NCBI GenBank assembly: GCA_035771175.1
Contig: CM069593.1
Span: 1,234,461 to 1,298,460, forward strand
Direction: 5' to 3'
Source: Paratinospora sagittata
Taxonomy: Eukaryota; Streptophyta; Magnoliopsida; Ranunculales; Menispermaceae
DNA length: 64,000 bases
Positions 1-11,338 of the stretch are shown piece by piece (the first letter of the stretch is position 1; each line of letters begins with the position of its first letter). Under the pieces are notes generated by a model, which saw only the letters and a program-made list of their open reading frames with translations, was not told the DNA's origin and ran no database searches. The translations under genes and the position numbers were made by a program.

Positions 1-254
1 ATACATTAATATATTTGTTTCATCTCCAGAAAAAAAAAGTTTTTTAATATCAGGGGAGGGGTTCCAATTCTTTTACTGCTCCAGGTATTCAAATCCAATC
101 ATAAATGGTAAACAGGAGTATTATTTTATCAATGAAGGTTGCTATTTGTGATGCACTTTTATCTGTAGACTTTTATTTAGATTTTTGTGTCATCATATGC
201 TGAAACTCTTATAGTTTTAAAACCCTAAGATCCTTCTTTATGTATTTATGGCAG

Positions 255-1479
255 GTCATGGATCGATATGTGGATCCTTTGGTTGCACACCTCAAGGCTA
301 TGCTGAGCTATCGCAAATTCAGGTTTGGCTCAAAAGCGGAAGTTGATGATCTTTTGAGGGCAGAGAAATCAGAGAATCCCGGCCGGATTGTTTACTCTTT
401 TGGCATATCTCATGAACATCCGGGAACTTTCATTTTATCCTATATTCGGAGCACAAATCCACATCATGAGTACATTGGCTTATATCCCAAGGGCTTTAAG
501 TTTCGGAAGCGAATGTTTGAGGATATTAACCGGCTTGTGTCTTATTTCCAACATCATATTAACGATCTGCAGCATGATTCTGCCCCTTCAATCCGATCAG
601 TTGCTGCTATGGTACCCATGAAGAGCCCTGCAGGAGGGGGTTCCTCTGGCAGTGGTTGGGGTGGCTCAACCACCAACAGCAATGATGGTGGTGGCTGGAG
701 AAGCTATGATAGAGACAGATCTTCTACGCCTGGTTCTCGAGCAGGTTTGCTTGTGCTAGCAAATTATGGATTTTGTTTGATGTTTGCACATGCACATCGC
801 TTTACAATGTCTTTGCTCACTCGAATGTGGTTAATCTGGTTATGTAATCGCCAGTTAATCATGTTGTAGATATGGTTCAAAGTTCAAACATATGCATGCA
901 ATCCCACTTTTTTCAGAAGTTTGGCTGTATTTATGCTGGTGTTCTGAATTTTCCCTTTGAACAGGTAGAAGTGACTACAGAAATGGTGGTCAAGATGGGC
1001 ATCCAAGTGGAGCACCTAGGCCCTATGGTGGACGTGGTCGAGGCCATGGCTCATACAATAATAGAAACAATAGTAGCAATGAAAGACAGGATTCTGGGTA
1101 TGGTTCATCAAGATGGGCCTCGGATTCCAAGGACGGTGGCGATGATGGTTGGAGCAGTTTTCCTGGAGCTAAAGTTCAGAACTCACCTGGTAGAGAAGCT
1201 TTCCCTGGTGGTTGGGGCAGTGGCGGGAGCGGTGGTGGCAGTGGCTGGGGTGCAAGTGGAAGCGGTAGCGGCGGCGGCGGTGGTGGCGGTGGCGGTGGTT
1301 GGGGTAGTGGGGGTTGGGATTCATCGAGATCAAAAGGTGCTGGTGCATCAACCTCTGAATCTGATATGGGGAACTCGGGGTGGAGCGGATCTAAGAGGAA
1401 CAGTTCATCTCAGCCAGAAGCTGGGAATACGTGGTCAGGGAGTGGTGGCGGTGGAGGGTGGGGTGGCGGTGGTCGGTGA
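255..1479 (+). CDS. SPT6L: Transcription elongation factor SPT6-like, C-terminal part (exons 255-744 and 965-1479)
   Basis: Histone chaperone and elongation factor travelling with RNA polymerase II in the nucleus; only its last two exons are here. Exon 255-744 opens after an acceptor AG at 253-254 and carries the C-terminal part of the tandem SH2 region, with runs such as GISHEHPGTFILSYIRSTNP and YIGLYPKGFKFRKRMFEDI that are diagnostic of plant SPT6. The donor is GT at 745; the second exon starts at 965, completes the split glycine codon, and runs in frame to TGA at 1477-1479. It encodes a Gly/Ser-rich tail with about ten GW or WG pairs, the AGO-hook type of tail known in plant SPT6L and SPT5L. 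Bases 1-254 look like intron. The rest of the gene lies to the left of the window. Family identity is very secure; function of the tail is inferred from the family. Confidence 0.95.
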
Positions 1480-2259
1480 AATTTTTATTGTTGAGCCTTT
1501 TTATCGTTACTCAACCTTGGAAAAGAAATGTTTCCTTATCAGAGAGAGGTTGTATATATTATGATGCTCAAGTCATGACCACCTCCCATCATCGCCTTGC
1601 TTACTTTGGCAATTGAAAATGCTCATAACTTGAACCCTCAATAACCATCACCACTAAATTAATACTTTTTCTTTTCTCCTGTTGATGGTTATTAGGTCAG
1701 TAGCCTTCAATGTCGTTGATTTTGAACTTCTGTTATTCTCAAATTTTTCTTGCTGATGATCTCCATTTCAGCTGGTTCCCATCTTCTTTGCTGATTCAAA
1801 GTCCTGCAACAATGCCTTCATCTGGGGTAGCTTCACTTTTTTTTTTTTTTGCTTGGGGAGATGGGGGTGTTATTATGCATGTAACTCTTGTGACAAAGTG
1901 GCCTTAATCTTCAGAATGAATAGAAAACGTAATTTTTTGCTGTGCACAGAGAAATTCAAGTGCTTCTCTAAGGAGGATGCTTATGTGTACAGTGTTCTAG
2001 TGTGACTATTTTGACTTGAGATTGCTGAATCATTTTATATAATTTTGGTTATCTATGTTAGAAATTAGAATTAGAAATATTTGCCATTCATATATATTTA
2101 CTTGTGTCTTCCCTAATTTTGTGAAGGACTGTTAAAATAGGTTTTGGGGACAGGTCTTGTATAATTTGCCAAAGCAGCTAGTTAAATTATATCTGCTAGT
2201 ATACGGGTGTGCTTCTCCAAGATAATGTGTTTCATAACCTCTCATGGAGACAAAACAAA
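1480..2259 (+). other. SPT6L 3' UTR and following spacer
   Basis: T-rich sequence after the SPT6L stop codon with no credible coding frame. The 3' UTR probably ends somewhere between about 1900 and 2060, where AATGAATAG and AT-rich stretches occur, but no single poly(A) signal is decisive. Confidence 0.5.
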
Positions 2260-2308
2260 AAAAGAAAAGAAAAGAAAAGAAAAGAAAAGAAAAGAAAAGA
2301 AAAGAAAA
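2260..2308. repeat. (AAAAG)n microsatellite
   Basis: About nine near-perfect AAAAG units in a row. Simple sequence repeat, likely length-variable between individuals. Confidence 0.95.
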
Positions 2309-2861
2309 TCTGTGTTACTCAAGGCATTTGGGTAGTTTTCCGGTCCTTTGCGAAACTAATGACGTCTTGAGTTTTGATGCTCATTAGTAATATTGTTAGT
2401 TCTAAAAATGTGCATTTAATTCTCACTTAAAATTGAGAGTTCGATTATCTTTTTTTATAAATAAGTGTGAGATTTTTTTTATTATTAAAAGTGAGAGTAA
2501 GATCATGATAATTAATTTATATAGTCTTCTTTTAGGTCATTTATGTTTTTTGTCATTGTGCTCGCCTTTTTGGCCCTATTGAGAGGTTCCGACTTTATCT
2601 GGTTCCAGTGTCAGCATCTTCTAACATAGTGTCAGCAAAAAAAAAAAAAAAAATGTAGATGGCAAAATCATGAACAATTATATTGGAATTTGAAAAGATT
2701 GATGACACCAATAACGCTTCTCATATTACTGTAAGTAAGTTTGATTATTTGAGTTGGAAAGTTTTAACTATTAATGAAAGATCTTAATTTTAAAACAACA
2801 AAGAATCAGAATATTGTGATTTCTTATGAAGTTGCCGAATTTTTCAAGAAAATACCAAGTT
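2309..2861. other. AT-rich spacer, no gene seen
   Basis: Low-complexity spacer between the SPT6L end and the LINE insertion, with a poly(A) run near 2638-2653. No conserved coding frame or RNA gene was seen. Confidence 0.5.
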
Positions 2862-2877
2862 GAAAAGCGAGTTGAAT
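2862..2877. repeat. Left target-site duplication of LINE
   Basis: The 16-mer GAAAAGCGAGTTGAAT here recurs exactly at 4408-4423, on the far side of a poly(A)-tailed LINE fragment. This is the expected footprint of target-primed reverse transcription. Confidence 0.9.
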
Positions 2878-4407
2878 ACCAAGGAAATACCAAGACACTT
2901 GAAGACTTTAACAAAACATTACTAGCAAAGCAAGGATGGCGTATCATTAACACAGACTCTCGGCTCGGGTGCTCAAAGGAAGGTATTTCCCACATGTTTC
3001 ATTTTGGGAGGTCGTTGTCCCACAAGGGGCCTCAAAGATTTGGAAGAGTATTGTTTGGGGGCGAGATTTGTTGGAGAAAGGCACCTGGAGAGTTGGAAAT
3101 GGCTCTATGATCAGACTACAGGACAAGTGGATCCTAAGACCAGACTTCTTCAAACTCATATCCCCTCCATTAACCTGTAGTCCATGAGAGTTACTGATTT
3201 TATATCCGAAGACAAGATGTGGGATGTTAGGAAAATGCAAGACTTCCTACTCCTTATCGATAGTGAAGTGATATAGAAAATTCCAATTAGTATGCGAAAC
3301 CCTGTTGACAAATTGGTGTGACATTACACAAAGAATGGCCAATATAACGTCAAAAGCGGTTACTGGCTTCAAACGAAAACAGATGGCTCAGTGGAAAACT
3401 CTCAGCAAGACAACAACGGACTAAGGTGTGGAGCCTCGACATTCCCCTAAAAATCAGAATTTTCATGTGAAAATTAATTCATAATGCTCTCCCCTCCTGT
3501 GTAAATCTATGGAAAAGGAACATCATCAAGGGGGCTGTTTGTGAAGAGTATTGGGAAGAAGATGAGTTGTGCTCCCATGTCATGGCCAGGTGCACAAAAA
3601 CCAAAGAGGTGTGGGAGTCTGTGATGTACAAAGGCGTCAGTCTGAATCACCTTCATCTCATTGAGAACTGGCTATGGAAAGAACTCTTCCTCGATGTGGA
3701 GACGGGTGAGCTGGAATACGTTGTGATGATTTGTTGGGCTCTTTGGGGTAATAGAAACAAGTGTAAAGTGGGAGAACCTGCCCTTTCTATAGATGACATT
3801 ACTTGCATGGCTGAAACTGTGATGAGTAAATTTCAATTGGCAAATCCTCGCTATCCTTCTATGAGAGTCCCTAGATCTGGGCGTTGGTCCCCCCCATGGT
3901 CGACCAGTTGAAAATGAATGCAGATGCCAGCATTTGCTCCACTTCCAATGCAATAGGTATTGCTGCCGTTATTAGGGACAACCATGGTCAAATTATAGAG
4001 GCAATGGCTTGTAGAGTAGAAGGTGTGAGATTTGCAGTTGTTGTCGAATTATTGGCCATCAGAGAGGGTGTAAAAATTGCATTAGAAGCTGGTATTCACG
4101 TGGATATTGTCGAGGGTGACGCTTCATCAGTCGTGGCTGCCATCAACCCAGCCGAGTACTTTCATTCTGAAGAGGGGGAGCTGGTTAAATGTAAGAGTGA
4201 TGTTCACTCCTAGGGAACATAACGTGGCAGCCCATAGGCTTAGCATGTAGGCTCTCTCTCTTGTTCATAGGCTAGTATGGTTAGAGGAGGTCCCTCCTAT
4301 TATCAGTGGTGCTGTGATTGAGGAGGCATGCCTATCTCCTCTTCCTTGGAAAATGCCTTTGATATCAAAAAAGAAAAAAAAAAAAGAAAAAAGAAAAAGA
4401 AAAAAAA
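2878..4407 (+). mobile_element. 5'-truncated LINE (non-LTR retrotransposon), degenerate
   Basis: Remnant of the 3' part of a plant L1-type LINE ORF2. Frame fragments in order: a reverse-transcriptase C-terminal piece (FNKTLLAKQGWRI, then LKGRYFPH near 2970-3010 in another frame); the zinc-binding region (CSHVMARCTKTKEVW near 3568, ICWALWGNRNKCK near 3730); and an RNase H domain (NADASICSTSNAIGIAAVIR from about 3910, with AIREGVKIALEAGIHVDIVEGD). Frameshifts and stops separate them, so it is dead. It ends in an A-rich tail at about 4368-4407 and is bounded by an exact 16-bp target duplication. The insertion lies roughly 120 bp upstream of the NAC-alpha TATA box, so that gene's distal promoter was displaced by about 1.5 kb. 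Confidence 0.9.
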
Positions 4408-4423
4408 GAAAAGCGAGTTGAAT
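4408..4423. repeat. Right target-site duplication of LINE
   Basis: Exact repeat of 2862-2877, immediately after the LINE poly(A) tail. Confidence 0.9.
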
Positions 4424-4620
4424 CGGTGTTTTACCTCACCGATTTGAGTAGGGATTCAGCGGACAAAACAAGTCATTCACTTAAAAGAGAAGCGTTTCGT
4501 TGTAATTAGCTTCTCAGCCCCTCGCTATATAAAACCCTCGTTCCACACTCATTCGTGCTTTTGGGTTCTTAGGGTTTTACTTTCTCTCGTTCTCTCTCTC
4601 TCTCACTCTTCACTTCCGTC
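4424..4620 (+). promoter_or_regulatory. NAC-alpha core promoter and 5' leader
   Basis: TATATAAAA at 4526-4534 is a strong TATA box. About 40 bp downstream is a telo-box (TAGGGTTTT, 4570-4578), then a long CT-rich tract up to the ATG. Telo-boxes and pyrimidine-rich leaders are typical of plant genes for the translation machinery, which fits a ribosome-associated product. Only about 100 bp of original upstream DNA remains between the LINE and the TATA box. Confidence 0.75.
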
Positions 4621-7205
4621 ATGACTGCTCAGACGCAAGAAGAGCTCCTAGCTGCTCACCTTGAAGAGCAAAAGATCGATGTAAGCTTCTTCTTCTCGTG
4701 TTCTTTCTCTCTGTTTGTCATTTTCAAGATCTAGATTTGCTAGGTCAAGCTATAGTTTTCGTAATTGTTTCTGATATTGATGATGGTGTTATTGAATAGA
4801 GTTTGCTGATTAATTACCTGTGTTCATTCAAATGAGATATAAGCTGTATCAATTCGCTGAAAATCATTTGATCGAGCCAGTTCTTAGGTGGGCGTATGAT
4901 AGTTGAAATTCTAGTATTTATTGTTCTTCATGAAATTTTAGAGAATTTGTTTCTGGATTCAAACCAGTGGACCGGTCACAATGGAGCAATCTCTGCGATT
5001 GTGCCAGGTCCTTGATTTGTTCTTTAAAATGGAGTTAGTAAATCACTGTTGTTTTGATTCATTATAGTAAATGACACGCATTGACATAAATAAAAACCTA
5101 GAATCAATAGTAGGAATTTATCAAAGGCATGTATTGAGCATTGTAGTTTCCGGGGGCTTTCTGTCCACAAGAGATGATATCATGTAATTTGAATGACTTG
5201 AAATTTTTTATTACTCATTGGGCAGAAGTTAAGATGAATGTGAGAACATGAGTTTTTTTTTTTTTTTGTCTTAAGGTTATGATTTCTTAGAGATGTATCG
5301 CAGTATCTGAATAAAGATAGATTCCTTCATGTTGCAGATCATTTTAATACAACCAAAAGAAAAAAAAATCAAACATGTTCGGATATTTTTTCTATGCTAA
5401 ATTTCTCTGAGTGATTTATTAACATAAAAAACTGACTATATCAACCACGATTGATCTTCAACACCTTTTGATAGACAATACAAACTTCTTCAGAAATTGA
5501 TTAAGCTTATGCAAAATATACTAATTAGACCAACAAAGTCAAACACTGAACTAATGTTAGCACTGAGATTACTCAAAAGATTACCCAATTATTCTTGGTT
5601 TGAATGAAGGTAACTGAAAAAGTATTTAAATGATTGCACCTGATAATTCACTTTGTTTTTTGGGATAAATGTAGGTTTTGATCATTCTTCTAGGATTGCT
5701 TTTTTCATGTATGTCAATATTCTTGTGCTTTTGAACTGACAAGTCTTTTTAATTGGCTGTTTCAAATTTACATAACTTCAAAAGGTCATTTGTAGTTATA
5801 GCACCTAATAGGTTTTGAGATTACCATTCTTGTGCTGCCAAACTCCTGAGCCTTCTTATCTGTTCTTGTATTAGGAAGGTAATGATTGCACCTGATAAAA
5901 ATAATTTAGATTTTGTTATTTCTTTCTCTACTTTTCTATTTTGTTAATAAGTATGTGCTTTTCTTCCCATTCTTCTATGTTGCAATCTTTATTTCAGTCC
6001 CTTTTCTATCTGGTTGGACATCATGAGTAAAATTTGAAGTGAACTTATGCAGCCTGACGAGCCTGTAGTTGAAGATGAAGATGATGACGATGACGATGAC
6101 GAGGATGACAAGGACGAGGATGATGCCGAAGGTAATCCAGGCATTAGAATTTAACTTGAGCTTTGATGGCCTCCATGGTCTTTTGATATGTTATAATATA
6201 TTTTGTAAACCACGTGTTTATCAAGAAGGGAGCATTGATATTGTCATGTGTTAATTACAGGAGTTTGTTAAGTAATATTCTGCTTTTCTTTGGATTCTTT
6301 AAAGATGTGGTAATTTCATTGGAACATTGTAAACTAAGCGTTTATGGTGAATTTTTCTCTAGTGTGCCCGTAAAACGGCACGTCGTTACCTGAAGTGCCT
6401 TGACTGATACAACCCCCACCACAACCTTCTGATGATTATCGCTCACCAATCTGAAGAATTCAAGTCTCTATTAGCACTAATTATGATGATCCTATTGGTT
6501 TCTCACATCACATGCCTGAACCGTGTGGATGAGTTGCTTTGCTGTACTGTTTTGGAGCCAAGTACTGTTTTATTTCGTTATGCGTAACTGGGTATATTGT
6601 GTACATTTTTCCAATTGGTGTCTGTAGGACAACAAGATGGAGATGCAACAGGCAGGTCAAAGCAGAGCAGAAGCGAGAAAAAGAGTCGTAAGGCAATGTT
6701 GAAGCTTGGAATGAAGCCCATCCCAGGTGTTAGCCGTGTCACTGTGAAGAAGAGCAAAAATGTCAGTTCTCTTTGTCTATGTTTTCTTGTTAATTTTGCT
6801 ATTCATAACAACCTTCACCTCCCTCTCCCACTTTTGATTTTGATCTGATTGATCCCTCTTTGTTTCTTTCAGATTTTGTTTGTCATCTCAAAGCCAGATG
6901 TTTTTAAGAGTCCAACCTCAGACACTTATGTCATCTTTGGGGAAGCAAAGATTGAGGACTTAAGCTCACAACTACAAACTCAGGCAGCTGAGCAATTCAA
7001 GGCTCCCGATCTTAGTCATGTAATCTCTAAGCCAGAGTCTTCAACCGTTGCTCAGGACGACGAAGAAGTAGATGAAACAGGAGTGGAACCAAAGGACATA
7101 GAGTTGGTGATGACACAGGCTGGAGTCACGAGGTCAAGGGCCGTGAAGGCACTTAAGGCTGCTGATGGAGACATTGTTACCGCCATCATGGAGTTGACAA
7201 ACTAG
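4621..7205 (+). CDS. NACA: Nascent polypeptide-associated complex subunit alpha-like protein
   Basis: Ribosome-associated cytosolic chaperone subunit; with NAC-beta it binds nascent chains at the exit tunnel. Exons 4621-4680, 6053-6131, 6628-6761 and 6873-7205 join in frame to about 201 residues, the usual family length, with GT-AG introns of 1372, 496 and 111 bp. The protein begins [20 protein letters not shown], has a very acidic Asp/Glu stretch at about residues 26-46, then the NAC domain ([40 protein letters not shown]), and ends in a UBA domain ([20 protein letters not shown], final residues MELTN). The start is fixed by the family-typical N-terminus. The intron 1 size is large but plausible. 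Upstream there is a TATA box and telo-box, and a LINE insertion further out. No coding lesions seen. Confidence 0.95.
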
Positions 7206-8223
7206 AAAGCTTGTTTCTGCCAAGTGATAAAGCGTGAGACTCTTTATTTTTTTTTCAATTTTTTTTTTTTCGTCCTCAGTTTAAAGGTTCCAGAGTATTT
7301 AGGGATGAAGATAGGGGATCCTTGTTCCTTGTGATTTCTGTGTTGTATTACTAATGAACTAAAAGAACATTTCTCTTTTATTTCTGTTTTCTGGTGATGC
7401 GATTGCTTGCTTTTTAAATGTTTTTTGCAAGGTGATCAACACAGAAAAAGACAGTAGAGGTATTGGGCATTTTTGCATTCCGAGGGCTATTCGTAGACCC
7501 TTTTTGCTAGATTGTCACCCCCAATATGCTCAAGCTAATCCCGAGTTTTATGTGCATATTGCGGATGAATTCACTTAAAAAAAGCTTATATATAAAATTG
7601 CACTACTTTTTCAATGTATAAAACCTGATATGTGGGGAGTCCTCCGTCTCAAAAAATTAGTAATTAAAAAAAAAAACCCTAATATATTACTATTTCAAAA
7701 GACAAAAAAACCTAGAGTCAAAATAATTAAAAAAGGAAAAGAGAGACACCCTCGTACAAAAATTATATATCATTGGATCATACAAGTAGTCCGAAACGAT
7801 TTACAATGGTTTGTAGCCTCTCTTTCTCTGCTGCTGGGATGATCCGAAAGGCGTTAGTTGAATTGCTTGTAACATTTCTCTGTACCAATAGATGAAGATG
7901 ACGGGGGCAGAAGCGGCCTTTCAGTCTCCTGTGTAAAAAACCTAGTGACTGATAAGATACTAACAGGTTTTCTAATACCAAAACAACACCTTGAAGCTTC
8001 GGGTACCAATAACAAGAAAGAGCAATCCTGTGACTTTTATGCACAAGAAGTACAAAGTCACTTAGTTCTGTTCACAAATAACAGACTACAAGGTACAAAA
8101 TTTTAATTAACAATTGCCTAACACCAAGTTCTTGAAACAGCTTGAACAGATAAGAGACTATTATGTCATTTACTTTGGATCATAAAACAAGGGCAATAAA
8201 CACTCAATAATACCATTCTCACC
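7206..8223. other. Convergent 3' regions of NAC-alpha and the RING gene
   Basis: The NAC-alpha 3' UTR probably ends near 7350-7400, and the RING gene 3' UTR enters from the right. A 267-bp open frame on the minus strand (7778-8044) shows no family resemblance and lies where the RING 3' UTR is expected. Otherwise AT-rich with nothing recognisable. Confidence 0.5.
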
Positions 8224-9159
8224 TCAGTAATCAAAGGGCCATCCAGAATGATTCATCTCTTCACAATTGTCACGCACAGAAGCTGAGCTACTTCCTCTTG
8301 AGCTGCTTCTTCCTGATCCAACATGATAAGTGCTCATCTCTGATGAATAAATTGGAAAAGAGTACTGAGATCTGCTGGAGTCTGACGAGCGCACATTGAT
8401 AGGAACAGTGCAATGGCTATGCCTCCTTTCATTCTCAGAATTCCTCTCCATGCCATTGGTGCCATTACCAGAGCTAACTGACCTTTCATCTCCACAAGCA
8501 CTAGTAGAACCTTGTGAAGGAAGTTTATAACGGCAAACGGGGCATGAGTTATGCAGAACCAACCATGGAACTATACAATCAGAGTGATATATATGCTCAC
8601 ATGGCATCAAACGCGCTTCAGATCCCAATTCAAATCTTTCCATGCAAATTGGGCATTTCGAATCTTTTTGAAGATGTGTTTGAGATATTACTATTGTGGG
8701 CATTGCACTGATAGAAGATTGAGATGCAGGAGGTGGACCTTGCTGGTTGTTTATAGTGAGCCTTCGGGCAAGTTCATTGAGTCCTCTATCCATTAAGAAA
8801 TCATCATTTATTGGATCACCATTGATAAAAATTTGAAGCCTTCCATTTGCAGATCCTGGTTCATGCTCAATCATCAATCTTGGTCTACCCCTGATATCAA
8901 TATGACTACGGTATCTTCTCCTCCTATCTGTTCGATGTCTCATCATCAATGGTGAAGGACGTTCCATGCCCTCAAATCTGTTGTTATGAACATCTCCAGA
9001 ATCTGATGCAAAGAGATCTAAAAGCTCAATTCCCTCTTCTTCATCGAGTTCTCGGATAAAGCCTTCTTCGCAATTTGGGCAAACAATCTCTTGCTCTTCC
9101 TCTACCCTAACGGGGTGATTGCATCTATAACACCAATGAGTGATCCTGATGCTTGACAT
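8224..9159 (-). CDS. RING-H2 E3 ubiquitin ligase, RNF126/RNF115-like
   Basis: Predicted E3 that transfers ubiquitin from an E2 to a substrate; substrate unknown. Uninterrupted 311-residue frame. An N-terminal zinc ribbon uses C10, C13, C27 and C30 (HWCYRCNHPV, IVCPNCEEGF). The middle is basic (RTDRRRRYRSH) with a conserved block GRLQIFINGDPINDDFL. A RING-H2 domain at about 169-209 has CPICMERFELGSEARLMPC, the HIYHSDC pair and SCPVC, all eight ligands intact. The C-terminal ~95 residues are Ser-rich and disordered-looking. This zinc ribbon plus RING order is the plant RNF115/126-type layout (RHC or RDUF families). The coding sequence is intronless, but a 5' UTR intron is likely: on the minus strand an acceptor lies about 23 bp before the ATG. 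Confidence 0.92.
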   Translation of the reverse strand: MSSIRITHWCYRCNHPVRVEEEQEIVCPNCEEGFIRELDEEEGIELLDLFASDSGDVHNNRFEGMERPSPLMMRHRTDRRRRYRSHIDIRGRPRLMIEHEPGSANGRLQIFINGDPINDDFLMDRGLNELARRLTINNQQGPPPASQSSISAMPTIVISQTHLQKDSKCPICMERFELGSEARLMPCEHIYHSDCIVPWLVLHNSCPVCRYKLPSQGSTSACGDERSVSSGNGTNGMERNSENERRHSHCTVPINVRSSDSSRSQYSFPIYSSEMSTYHVGSGRSSSRGSSSASVRDNCEEMNHSGWPFDY

Positions 9160-9960
9160 ATTGGTGCTGGCAATTCCGTTTCCTGCAATTTCAACAGTAG
9201 TGTATATCTATCTAGCTCATCCTCTACAACTACAATTGCACAACCATGCATTTTAAAAGATTAACATGAAAACCAATTCACTTTAGCAAATCATAATAAA
9301 AATCATACTAAAACCTCCAAATTTGCCAAATTCGAGAGGGAAATTCACACAAGAAGCAGGAACGAACCTATACAGAATTGAACAAGAGAAGGGTTTATAC
9401 TTCTAATTATCATTAAACGAAGAATAAAATAAGAACTGAAGTGTCATAGATTGCAAGAGAAACATCAATCAACAAAATTATAAAAAAAAGGGAAAAAGAT
9501 CTCTCGGAAAACCAATACGAATTCCCCTGATGAACATATTCGTTTTGATCCAATAAAAAAAAAAAAATCGGTTTGAATGGAAAACAAGAAAGAATCTAAT
9601 ATTAACAAGAAGACTACGAATTACAACAGAACAGAGAAACTAATTGATTAAAAAAGACCTAAAAGATGCACCGATTTCAATAGAAAAGCATCGAAACCTC
9701 CTAAACTGAAGCTATGAAATTCGAAGAAAACAACAGAATTTGAAGAAGATTAAGAAAGAATCGCCAAAGACGTACTTGGAGTTGGAGTGAGATCTGATTG
9801 ATAGATGAAGAAAAACCCCAATATTACCGAGAGAGCGATCTCGAAGTAAGCTGATAATCTATAAATTATAAAGAGAAAACGATAAGATTGTTTATGAAGA
9901 AAATATGAACAGCTTCGTGGGCTCCGGTTCTTTGACTTTTATATTCTCTTCCTTCCATTT
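9160..9960 (-). promoter_or_regulatory. 5' UTR with intron, and promoter side, of the RING gene
   Basis: On the minus strand an acceptor (AATTGCAG, ending at 9183) precedes the ATG by a short leader, and a plausible donor (AAGTACGTC) lies near 9772. This implies a 5' UTR intron of about 590 bp, with a first non-coding exon up to about 9900. Splice assignments are by eye and not confirmed. Confidence 0.5.
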
Positions 9961-10424
9961 TCAATGCTCCGTTTTTTTCTGAGCTAATTCTGCGTCAGCA
10001 CCCGTCACTTAACAAGTACGAATCCGGTCCTCACTCACATTTTCCTTCATTATATGTTAATTCGATTGACAATAATAATAATATTATTCATGTTATTTTG
10101 GTTTATGTGTACAATTTTTTAATTATTATTATTATTTATTATTTATTATTTTTTAATTTTCAGCCCCACACCCACCCCTCTATGAATCTAATCATAAAAT
10201 TTTTATACAGTAGGATTTGATCCATTTTCACTTAGCCAACCAATTATTATTATTTTTTATTTTATTTTTAATTTTGATTTTTTTTTATCATGTAGTTATT
10301 CTAATCATTTGTATTTTTTATATTTAATTTGTTAATATATTATTTATTCACTGTCCAACATTTTGTTCAATAAAACATGATTGATTTAATAGTGATTTTA
10401 TAAAATTTTCATTTTAATTTTTAT
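9961..10424. other. AT-rich spacer
   Basis: Very AT-rich low-complexity DNA (ATT and TTA runs) with no gene or recognisable element. Confidence 0.5.
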
Positions 10425-10680
10425 AAGATCCCATTCACTTACTTCATCCAACTCTAACTCTATGATTTATTTATCTATTTATATATGGTACTTTTTTTTT
10501 ATTGTATAAGAGAATTTATAAAGAGTGAGAAATTAATTATATAGATAGATAAAGTATTATTTGTATTAGAATTGACTTTAATATTTATGGCAGGCAAGTG
10601 TTGCAAAGTGAAGAAAAATCTATGTTATATTTAGTGTCTGGTCCTCAAACAAGGGTAGCCATTGAGCCATAGATTTCTTT
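10425..10680. repeat. Dispersed direct repeat shared across the protease cluster
   Basis: About 160 bp here (CTCTAACTCTATGATTTATT through GAGAAATTAATTATATAGAT) recurs at about 13628-13760 with high similarity. The next piece (GCAAGTG...GAAGAAAAATC, about 10593-10680) recurs at about 18270-18340. These look like flanks carried along when the aspartic protease genes duplicated. Confidence 0.7.
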
Positions 10681-10739
10681 ATGTAAAATTTAAGAATTGT
10701 TTTCCCCATAGCAACTAGACAGAAACTTTTGCAGAAAGA

Positions 10740-10990
10740 GAATTTATTTAGAATAGGTTTATATATTAATTTTTCTGACTCAATCACATATTATAATGGT
10801 ACCTTGGAATATTTGATCAGTTACTCTTTATAAAATTTTAGTTTAGATTCAATTGAATTTGTTGTTTCTTCCGTTGATAATAGCTTGATATACATTATTA
10901 GGTCTTTATCTGATAGTTATAATTTTTAAGTCAAGTAATTTCTAACATGATATCAGAGCCATTGATTTTGAAAAATGTCTCTTCCTTTGA
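10740..10990 (+). mobile_element. Copia LTR relic with primer-binding site
   Basis: TGATATCAGAGCC at 10948-10960 resembles the initiator tRNA-Met primer-binding site of plant copia elements. It sits directly after an LTR-like end (CTAACA) and is followed by a short decayed stretch that could be the start of gag. No partner LTR or pol region was seen. Left boundary approximate. Confidence 0.5.
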
Positions 10991-11338
10991 CAAAACTACG
11001 GTGGAATTACTTCATCAATGTCTATCAGAATCTATTATAATTTTTGTTTTCATCAATGTTTTTGTGAAATGTAAACTGTCTTCCTAGAATATGTTTTCGA
11101 TTAAGGCAAAAATATAAAAAAATCCCTACAAAATAAGTTCTAAAGAGACATTAAGACCCAAATTAATTTGTAGGTCACCATATTTTGCAAAATAAGTTTC
11201 AAAGAGACATGATATGCCTCAAAATCCCTACAAAATTAATGCTTCTATAAAATAGAACGTAAAACCAAAAAACACAAAAACAAAAGCAATATGCTTAAAT
11301 GATTTAGTGGAGTAGGTATTAGTACTCCTTTAACCTCA
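10991..11338. other. Spacer and 3' flank of aspartic protease 1
   Basis: AT-rich, including two similar stretches with AAAATCCCTACAAAAT near 11120 and 11220. It probably contains the 3' UTR of the minus-strand protease gene. Nothing else recognised. Confidence 0.4.

Noticed and set aside
872..1564. Long Val/Gly-rich open frame overlapping the SPT6L tail
   Set aside because: Out of frame with the spliced SPT6L reading, which continues the SH2 exon exactly; low-complexity Gly codons keep other frames open by chance.
3672..3953. Minus-strand frame over the LINE
   Set aside because: Antisense to the LINE zinc-binding region; not conserved.
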